NCBI RefSeq assembly: GCF_004342985.1
Contig: NZ_SMBO01000001.1
Span: 310,001 to 374,000, forward strand
Reading direction: 5' to 3'
Source: Novosphingobium sp. PhB57
Lineage (GTDB): Bacteria; Pseudomonadota; Alphaproteobacteria; Sphingomonadales; Sphingomonadaceae
Length of the DNA stretch: 64,000 nt
In this document: one piece after another, positions 57,809 through 64,000 of the stretch
Layout: every line of letters starts with the position of its first letter
Position numbering within the stretch: the first letter of the stretch is position 1
Program-made: the position numbers and the translations under genes
Notes under the pieces: generated by a model
Seen by the model: only the letters and a program-made list of their open reading frames with translations
Databases searched by the model: none
Told to the model about the DNA's origin: nothing

Positions 57809-58530
57809 ACGAAGTGAAGCTGGCCAGCGATACGGCCATGGTGCTCTCCGCCGGCCTCGGCAAGCGAATGCGGCCGCTGACTGCCACCCAGCCCAAGCCG
57901 CTGGTGCGCGTCGCCGGCAAGTCGCTGATTGACCATGCGCTCGACAAACTCGATGCGGCCGGGGTCGAGAAGGCGGTGGTCAATGTCCATTACCTTGCCG
58001 ACGCGCTGGAAGGCCACTTCAAGGCCCGCCACAAGGGGCCGCAGGTCACCGTGTCGGACGAGCGCGAACGTCTGCTGGAAACCGGCGGCGGCATGGTCAA
58101 GGCTGCGCCGCTGCTGCCCGAGACGTTCTTCTGCCTCAACAGCGACAATATCTGGCTCGACGGACCGGAAGACGTGTTCCACGAGCTTTCGCGGGCCTGG
58201 AACCCGGAAATCATGGATGCACTGCTCTTGCTCGTCTCGCATCCGCGCGCGGTGAATTATCGGGGCGAAGGCGACTTTCATCTCGATCCCGCAGGGCGCA
58301 TTGCCCGCCGCAAGCAGGGCCGCATCGCGCCCTTCATCTATTCGGGCATCCAGATCGTGTCGAAGCGTCTCCTGCGCGATGCGCCGGAAGGACCGTTCTC
58401 GACCAACGTGCTGTGGAACCGCGCCATCGGGGAAGGGCGCCTCTACGGCATTTCCCATACCGGGCTCTGGTTCGAAGTGGGCGAGCCGACCGCGATCAAG
58501 CCCACCGAGGAATGGCTGACCCGTGCCTGA
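57805..58530 (+). CDS. murU: N-acetylmuramate-1-phosphate uridylyltransferase
   Basis: A 241-residue nucleotidyltransferase making UDP-MurNAc from MurNAc-1-P. VLSAGLGKRMRPLTATQPKPL is the sugar-nucleotidyltransferase signature; NSDN (metal) and LLETGGGMVKAAP follow. ATGA overlap with amgK shows tight coupling of the two recycling enzymes. The pathway can lower fosfomycin sensitivity by feeding UDP-MurNAc directly. Confidence 0.94.
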   Translation: MNEVKLASDTAMVLSAGLGKRMRPLTATQPKPLVRVAGKSLIDHALDKLDAAGVEKAVVNVHYLADALEGHFKARHKGPQVTVSDERERLLETGGGMVKAAPLLPETFFCLNSDNIWLDGPEDVFHELSRAWNPEIMDALLLLVSHPRAVNYRGEGDFHLDPAGRIARRKQGRIAPFIYSGIQIVSKRLLRDAPEGPFSTNVLWNRAIGEGRLYGISHTGLWFEVGEPTAIKPTEEWLTRA

Positions 58531-61500
58531 CAGGGCGGGGCCCGACAAGAGAGGGCCGCGCGTATTCTCGATTGCCGCTCACCGCGGCTTCGCAGATGCC
58601 CTGGTGGCGGGATTGGTGCCGCGTTACTCCGAAGGTGAACTCGGCCTGGCGCGGCTGACGCTGCTGCTGCCAAGCCGCCGCACGGTCCGCACGGTGACCG
58701 AGGCTTTCGTGCGCTTTTCCGGCACGACCGACAAGCCGGGTCTGCTGCTGCCGCGCATGGTGGTGGTGGGCGATCTCGATCTGGACGAGACGCTGGGGCC
58801 CTTGCTCGATCCGCTGGGTGCCTCGGACATCCCGCCCGCGGCCGATCCGACCCGGCGCTGGCTCCGCATCGCTCACTTCCTGCGCGAGGTAGAGGGCGCC
58901 GAGGCCGGAAAGGGCGCCGCCCTGCTGCGCCGCGCCTGGGAACTGGGGCGTACGATGGACCGCCTGCTGGTGGAAGGCATCGCCCCGATCGACCTGATGA
59001 GCGAACGGGTGATCGGCATCGTCGGCGATCTGGCCGGCCACTGGACCGACAATACGCGCACGTTCCTGAAAGTGCAGCAGCACTGGATCGCGGAACTGGC
59101 CGAGCGCGGCGAGATCGACGCGCCGGAACGCCGCAACCTCCTGTTCGAGCACGCCGCCCGCGAATGGCAGGCCTCGCCGCTGGCCTATCCCATCGTAGCG
59201 GCCGGTGTGACCAGTGCCTCACCTTCGCTGGCAAGATTGCTGCGCGTGGTCAGCGAATTGCCCGGCGGCAGCGTGGTCCTGCCCGATTTCGATCTTTCCC
59301 TGCCGCCGGAAGTCTGGGACGAACTCGGCACGGCGGGGCGTCCCGACAGTCCGGACGATCCGCCGTTCGGCCGGGGCGATGCCGTCACCCATCCGCAATA
59401 TCACCTCAAGCTGCTGCTCAATCGCATGGGCATTTCGCGCGAGGAAGTAGCGCATTGGCACCGTTCGGGGCTGGGCGCCTCGCCGGCCGAGCGCAGCACC
59501 GTGATTTCCAACTTGTTCCTGCCCCCCCGCGCATCGGCGGCCTGGGTCGCGCTTGGTCCCGAAAAGCGACGGCTGGCCGGGGTGCGGCTGATGGAAAGCA
59601 CTCATCCCGAGCAGGAAGCCCAGGCCATCGCGGTGCTGGTGCGCCAGGCGCTGGAAGTCCCGGAACGCCGCGTGGCGCTGATTACGCCCGACCGCGGGCT
59701 TGCGGGGCGGGTCGTCGCCCATCTCACCCGCTGGGGCATCGAGGCGGACGACACCGCAGGACGCCCGCTCGCGCAGACCGCCTCTGGCCGCCTGCTGCTG
59801 CTGCTGGCCGAAGTGATGGCGGAGCAGGCCGCGCCCGTGCCGCTGATCGCCCTGCTGGTCCATCCGCTGGCAGGGGGCGGCGAAGGCCGTGCCCGCTGGC
59901 TCGAGAATGCCCGCCGACTGGACCTGGCACTGCGCGGGCCGCGCCCCGGGGCCGGTCTTGCCGCCCTGGCCGAACTGGCGGTGCAGGAGAAGCTGGAAGG
60001 TTGGTGGGGCGAGGTCGAGGCGATGCTCGCGCCGCTTTTCGCGCTGAGCGAAGGCGATCCGCTGGACTTCATGCTGGGAAGGCTTGCTGACGCGGCCGAG
60101 GCGATGTGCGGCGAAGCGATCTGGGGCGGTCCCGACGGCCGGGCACTGAGCGCCCTGGTCGAGGAACTGCGCGCGGCGGCCGGTTCTGCGGGAACGCTGT
60201 TCGATCCGCGCGAACTTCACGCCATGCTGCGCGATGCGATGGACCGCGTCTCGGTGCGCCCGCCCTGGGGCGGCCATCCGCGCGTGGCGATCTACGGCCT
60301 GCTGGAAGCGCGGATGAGCCGCGCCGACCTGGTCATTTGCGGGGGGCTGGTGGAAGGCATCTGGCCTGCTTCCCCCTCGCAGGACGCCCTGTTGCCGCCT
60401 GCCGTGCTGCGCGCGCTCGGCGTGCCGGGGGCCGATTTCCGCATCGGCCTTGCCGCGCACGATCTGGCCGCCGCGTTGGGAGCGCCGGACGTGGTGCTGA
60501 GCTGGGCCTTGCGCGACGCCGGGGGGCCGGTGATCCCCTCGCGCTTCGTGCTGCGGGTCAAGGCGCTGCTCGGCGAGCAGGGCGAGCGTCATATCGAAGC
60601 CGAGGCGCTGCGCCTGGCGCGCATGCTGGACGATGCCGCACCGGTGCCGCCGCACCCTCGGCCGCAGCCGATGCCGGCGCCCGAGCAGCGCCGCGTCGAC
60701 CTGGCGGTCACCGGGCTGGACCGCCTGCGGGGCGATCCCTACGAATTCTACGCCAATGCGATCCTGCGCCTCCGCAAGCTCGACGCGCTCGATGCCGAAC
60801 CGAGCGCGGCGTGGAAGGGCGAAGTGGCGCACAAGATCCTGGAGGACTGGCACAAGGCGGGTGAGCCGGTCGACGGGCTGCACACGATTGCCCAGTCCGT
60901 GCTGACCGAGAAGAACGCGCATCCGCTGATGCGCGCGCTGTGGTGGCCGCGTCTCTCGGCCGCGCTCGACACCTTTCGCGACCTCGTGCTGCGGCACAAG
61001 ACCGAGGGGCGGCGCGTGGTGGCGAGCGAGGCCTGGGGCGACATGCGCCACCGCGACATCCGTATCCACGGCCGCGCCGACCGCATCGACCGCCAGGCCG
61101 ACGGGACGCTGGCCGTGGTCGACTACAAGACCGGCTCACCGCCCACTCCGCGGCGAGTGGAGGAAGGTTTCGCGCTCCAGCTTGGCCTGATCGCGCTGAT
61201 CGCCGAAGCCGGCGGTTTCAAGGACATGCAGGGCCGTGAGATCGAAGGCGAGGCGGGGGGCTTCGAATACTGGTCGATGGCCAAGGACAAGAACCAGTTC
61301 GGCTACGCCGCCACCCCGCTCAAGGTCGGCAAGCGCCGCTCCGGGATCGAGCCGGACGATTTCCTGCCGGAAACCGAGCGCTACCTGAACGATGCACTGG
61401 ACCGCTGGATCCTCGGCAACGAGCCTTTCACCGCGCGTCTCAACCCCGAACTCGGGTCCTATGCCGATTACGACCAGCTGATGCGTCTCGATGAATGGAT

Positions 61501-61558
61501 CACCTCGCTCGGCAGCCGTGAACGCGTGCCGGGCAGCGCCACGGAGGAGGAGGCATGA
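58523..61558 (+). CDS. addB: double-strand break repair protein AddB
   Basis: A 1011-residue subunit of the AddAB helicase-nuclease, which resects double-strand breaks for RecA. The N-terminal helicase-like part keeps LLLPSRRTVRTV, but a clear Walker A is missing, as usual for AddB of this class. The C-terminal RecB-like nuclease domain shows IHGRADRIDRQADGTLAVVD followed by YKTG and a downstream QLGLIALI; no iron-sulphur cysteine set is visible. Overlaps murU by 8 bases and addA by 4. Confidence 0.95.
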   Translation: MPDRAGPDKRGPRVFSIAAHRGFADALVAGLVPRYSEGELGLARLTLLLPSRRTVRTVTEAFVRFSGTTDKPGLLLPRMVVVGDLDLDETLGPLLDPLGASDIPPAADPTRRWLRIAHFLREVEGAEAGKGAALLRRAWELGRTMDRLLVEGIAPIDLMSERVIGIVGDLAGHWTDNTRTFLKVQQHWIAELAERGEIDAPERRNLLFEHAAREWQASPLAYPIVAAGVTSASPSLARLLRVVSELPGGSVVLPDFDLSLPPEVWDELGTAGRPDSPDDPPFGRGDAVTHPQYHLKLLLNRMGISREEVAHWHRSGLGASPAERSTVISNLFLPPRASAAWVALGPEKRRLAGVRLMESTHPEQEAQAIAVLVRQALEVPERRVALITPDRGLAGRVVAHLTRWGIEADDTAGRPLAQTASGRLLLLLAEVMAEQAAPVPLIALLVHPLAGGGEGRARWLENARRLDLALRGPRPGAGLAALAELAVQEKLEGWWGEVEAMLAPLFALSEGDPLDFMLGRLADAAEAMCGEAIWGGPDGRALSALVEELRAAAGSAGTLFDPRELHAMLRDAMDRVSVRPPWGGHPRVAIYGLLEARMSRADLVICGGLVEGIWPASPSQDALLPPAVLRALGVPGADFRIGLAAHDLAAALGAPDVVLSWALRDAGGPVIPSRFVLRVKALLGEQGERHIEAEALRLARMLDDAAPVPPHPRPQPMPAPEQRRVDLAVTGLDRLRGDPYEFYANAILRLRKLDALDAEPSAAWKGEVAHKILEDWHKAGEPVDGLHTIAQSVLTEKNAHPLMRALWWPRLSAALDTFRDLVLRHKTEGRRVVASEAWGDMRHRDIRIHGRADRIDRQADGTLAVVDYKTGSPPTPRRVEEGFALQLGLIALIAEAGGFKDMQGREIEGEAGGFEYWSMAKDKNQFGYAATPLKVGKRRSGIEPDDFLPETERYLNDALDRWILGNEPFTARLNPELGSYADYDQLMRLDEWITSLGSRERVPGSATEEEA

Positions 61559-64000
61559 GCGGTCCTGCCGCCGTCCATCCGCTGCACGGCAACCAGATGC
61601 TGGCGGTCAATCCGCGCGATACCGTCTGGCTCTCGGCCTCGGCGGGCACGGGCAAGACGCAAGTGCTGTCTTCCCGCGTGCTGCGCCTCCTGCTGCAGGA
61701 GGGGGTGGAGCCGTCCCAGGTATTGTGCCTTACGTTCACCAAGGCCGGCGCCACCGAAATGGCCGCGCGCATCAACGGCACCCTGGCCGAATGGGTGCGG
61801 CTGGAAGATACCCAGCTGTTCCAGCGGCTCGACGCGATCGGCGCGCCGACCGATCCGGACACGCGCGCCCGTGCGCGCACGCTGTTCACCGCGGTGCTCG
61901 ACAGTCCGGGCGGGGGGCTTCGGATCGACACCATCCACGCCTTCTCGCAGTGGCTGCTGGCGACGTTCCCGCTGGAGGCGGAGCTGGTGCCGGGCGCCCG
62001 GCCGATGGAGGACCGCGAGCGCGCCCTGCTGGCACGGCAGGTCTTGGCCGATCTGCTGGTCGCGGCCGAGAATGATCCTTTCGACGGTGCGCCGCTGCTG
62101 GAAGCCATCGCCCAGCTTTCGCTGCGGCACGGGCCGGATTCGGTCGTCGAGTTCCTGCTGCGCTGCGCCGGTGCGCGCGAGGCCTGGTTCGGCCCGGGAT
62201 CGTGGCAGGCGGGCGACATCCGCAGCCATGTCCTGCGCCTGCTGGGACTGCCCGCCGACGCCGGAGATGACCTGCTCGCGGAAATGTGTGCGGACGATGG
62301 CTTCGATGTGCGCTCGCTGCGCCGGTGCTGCGAAGTCCTGGCCGATTGGAACACGGCTACCGCCCACAAGGCAACCGACGTGCTGGTGCCCTGGCTCACC
62401 CAGTCTGCGGCGCGCCGGGCGGAGGGTATCGACGATGTCCATGCCGCGCTGTTCACCAAGGACGATTCGGTTCGCAGCCTCAACCACTTGTCCAAGCGCG
62501 ATCCCGACTACGAGGGTTATGCCTTGCGCGTCGGCGAGGGACTTGCCCGCATTCGCGAGGTCAAGGCGCTGCTCGGTCTGGCCGAGCGGCTCGTGCCGGC
62601 ATTGCGGCTCGGCCGGGCTTTCGCGCTTGCCTGGGACGAGGCCAAGCAGCGCGAAGGCCTGATCGACTTCGACGACCAGATCCGCCGCGCCGCCGATCTT
62701 CTGCGCGGTCAGGCTTCGGCGGACTGGATCCGCTACAAGCTGGATCGCCGTTTCGATCATATCCTGGTCGATGAGGCGCAGGACACCAATGCCGCGCAGT
62801 GGGACATCGTCTTCGCCATGGCGGAGGAGTTCTGGGCCGGGCTGGGCCAGCACGAGCGTCAACATGCCGTGGAACACGGGGATCGACACGGGCAGCCCCC
62901 CTTGCTGCGCACCCTGTTCGTCGTGGGCGATTACAAGCAGGCGATCTTCCGGTTCCAGGGCACCAGCCCCGAGAACTTCCGCCGTGCGGCCGACCGCGTG
63001 CGGGGCAAGATGCGCGAAGCGGCTGAAAACGCCGATATGCTGCGCAGCAACCTGTCCGCGCGGCCATTGGTGGAACTCGGGCTGGACCGCAGCTTCCGCA
63101 CGGCGCAGCGCGTGCTCGACTTCGTGGACGAGGCCATTGCCGGCATCGGCCATGCCAGCTTCGGCCTCGATCGTCCGGCCGAGCCCCATGTCGGGCAGGA
63201 GCGTCCGGGCTATGTCGCATTGTGGCAGCCTGTCTCGGAGCAGATCGGCGAAGACGACGACGCGCCGCTGGCAGATGACGAGGGCGCGGAGGAGCATGAC
63301 GGGCAGCAGCCCAACTGGCTCTCCCGCCCGGACCGGCAGATGGCGGAACGCATCGCGCAGCAGGTCCGCGAATGGCTCGACCCCTCGGGGCCGGGCTTCA
63401 CGCTGAACAAGGGCAAGCCGCGCCGTGCGGGTGCGGGCGACGTGATGGTGCTGGTGCGCCAGCGCAAGGAACTTGCGGGGCTGATCGTTGCGCGGCTTCA
63501 CGCGGCCGGCGTGCCGGTGGCCGGCGTCGACCGTCTGCGCCTGGGTGCGCCGCTGGCCGTGAAGGACCTGATTGCGGCGCTGCGTTTCGCGGTGCAGCCG
63601 CTCGACGATCTCAACCTCGCCGCGCTGCTGGTATCCCCGCTGGTCGGTTGGAGCCAGGAGCAATTGCTGCGCCACGCCTATCGCGACCGGCACAGGCATC
63701 TCTGGGAACACTTGCGCGCCGGTTCCGGTCCCGAGATCGCGGCGGTGCTGCAGCAACTCGGCGATCTGCTGGCCCTGGCCGACTTCGCGCCGCCGCAGGC
63801 CATGTTGCACTGGCTGCTCGTCGGGCCGTGGCAGGGGCGGCGCAAGCTGGTCGCCCGGCTCGGCAGCGAGGCCAACGATCCCATCGACGAACTCGTCAAT
63901 GCCGCCCAGGCCTATGTCGCCACCGATACGCCCAGCCTCGCCGGGTTCCTGGCCTGGTTCGATGCCGGCGACGGAGAACTGAAGCGCGAGGCCGATGCCG
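61555..64000 (+). CDS. addA: double-strand break repair helicase AddA, 3' end outside window
   Basis: UvrD/RecB-like superfamily 1A helicase subunit of AddAB. From ATG 61555 (GGAGGAGG upstream, ATGA overlap with addB) the frame stays open to the window end, at least 815 residues. Walker A SASAGTGKT, motif Ia LTFTKAGATEMAARI, Walker B ILVDEAQDTN and motif III VVGDYKQAIFRFQGTSP are present. The C-terminal nuclease domain must lie beyond 64000. Confidence 0.96.
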   Translation, partial: MSGPAAVHPLHGNQMLAVNPRDTVWLSASAGTGKTQVLSSRVLRLLLQEGVEPSQVLCLTFTKAGATEMAARINGTLAEWVRLEDTQLFQRLDAIGAPTDPDTRARARTLFTAVLDSPGGGLRIDTIHAFSQWLLATFPLEAELVPGARPMEDRERALLARQVLADLLVAAENDPFDGAPLLEAIAQLSLRHGPDSVVEFLLRCAGAREAWFGPGSWQAGDIRSHVLRLLGLPADAGDDLLAEMCADDGFDVRSLRRCCEVLADWNTATAHKATDVLVPWLTQSAARRAEGIDDVHAALFTKDDSVRSLNHLSKRDPDYEGYALRVGEGLARIREVKALLGLAERLVPALRLGRAFALAWDEAKQREGLIDFDDQIRRAADLLRGQASADWIRYKLDRRFDHILVDEAQDTNAAQWDIVFAMAEEFWAGLGQHERQHAVEHGDRHGQPPLLRTLFVVGDYKQAIFRFQGTSPENFRRAADRVRGKMREAAENADMLRSNLSARPLVELGLDRSFRTAQRVLDFVDEAIAGIGHASFGLDRPAEPHVGQERPGYVALWQPVSEQIGEDDDAPLADDEGAEEHDGQQPNWLSRPDRQMAERIAQQVREWLDPSGPGFTLNKGKPRRAGAGDVMVLVRQRKELAGLIVARLHAAGVPVAGVDRLRLGAPLAVKDLIAALRFAVQPLDDLNLAALLVSPLVGWSQEQLLRHAYRDRHRHLWEHLRAGSGPEIAAVLQQLGDLLALADFAPPQAMLHWLLVGPWQGRRKLVARLGSEANDPIDELVNAAQAYVATDTPSLAGFLAWFDAGDGELKREADA

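Noticed and set aside
61468..63810. 780-codon minus-strand open frame opposite addA
   Set aside because: Antisense shadow; the plus frame from 61555 carries the helicase motifs.

Overview
The window is one contiguous, GC-rich, gene-dense stretch of an alphaproteobacterial chromosome, most likely a sphingomonad (Novosphingobium/Sphingobium-like). The clues are the protein sequences, a divL-tsaE-amgK-murU-addB-addA cluster, a trigger factor with a long Lys/Ala tail beside clpP-clpX, a large TonB-dependent receptor, and many short palindromic intergenic repeats. I see no prophage, integron, CRISPR array or intact insertion sequence. The content is mainly core and catabolic chromosome rather than an island.

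Layout. 1-5.3 kb: 3' part of an S9 peptidase, a nitronate monooxygenase, bacterioferritin, its ferredoxin partner Bfd behind a Fur-box-like site, and a DUF418 membrane protein. 5.4-9.4 kb: a periplasmic Sel1/SPOR protein faces a three-gene unit of a ParA-like ATPase, a small ribbon-helix-helix protein and a TPR/SPOR lipoprotein. 9.6-11.8 kb: pyrB followed by a dihydroorotase-like gene that has lost the metal-binding HxH. 12-18.4 kb: sppA, a tiny Pro-rich protein, tRNA-Leu(UAG), tig, clpP, clpX. 18.4-28 kb: a broken phosphatase-like gene, a secreted SnoaL-like protein, a VOC protein, a CDF metal exporter, a TonB receptor, DUF1801, mtgA, an HxlR regulator with a divergent SDR, and a patatin.

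28-35.7 kb: a complete five-step histidine utilisation locus. hutI-hutH-hutG-hutU run one way and hutF-hutC the other, from a shared promoter region with a HutC-type operator. 35.7-44.7 kb: aldose epimerase, a ThuA protein, a LysR regulator, and a NodT/MacA/MacB tripartite efflux operon whose last gene is an enoyl-ACP reductase. 45-49 kb: GlsB-type membrane protein, L,D-transpeptidase, D-lactate dehydrogenase with an adjacent lactate permease. 49.8-53.7 kb: katG, then ahcY behind a perfect 20-bp operator-like palindrome. 53.9-64 kb: a DivL-like pseudo-histidine kinase with Tyr at the phosphoacceptor position, translationally chained to tsaE, followed by amgK, murU, addB and addA (cut by the window end).

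Themes. Several units deal with the cell envelope and division: the SPOR/ParA module, mtgA, the L,D-transpeptidase, AmgK/MurU muropeptide recycling and DivL. The best candidates for something under-described are the ParA-RHH-SPOR module, the catalytically dead dihydroorotase paired with PyrB, and a set of strong hairpins and palindromes around ahcY and elsewhere. All functional statements come from reading the sequence; no database search was run.
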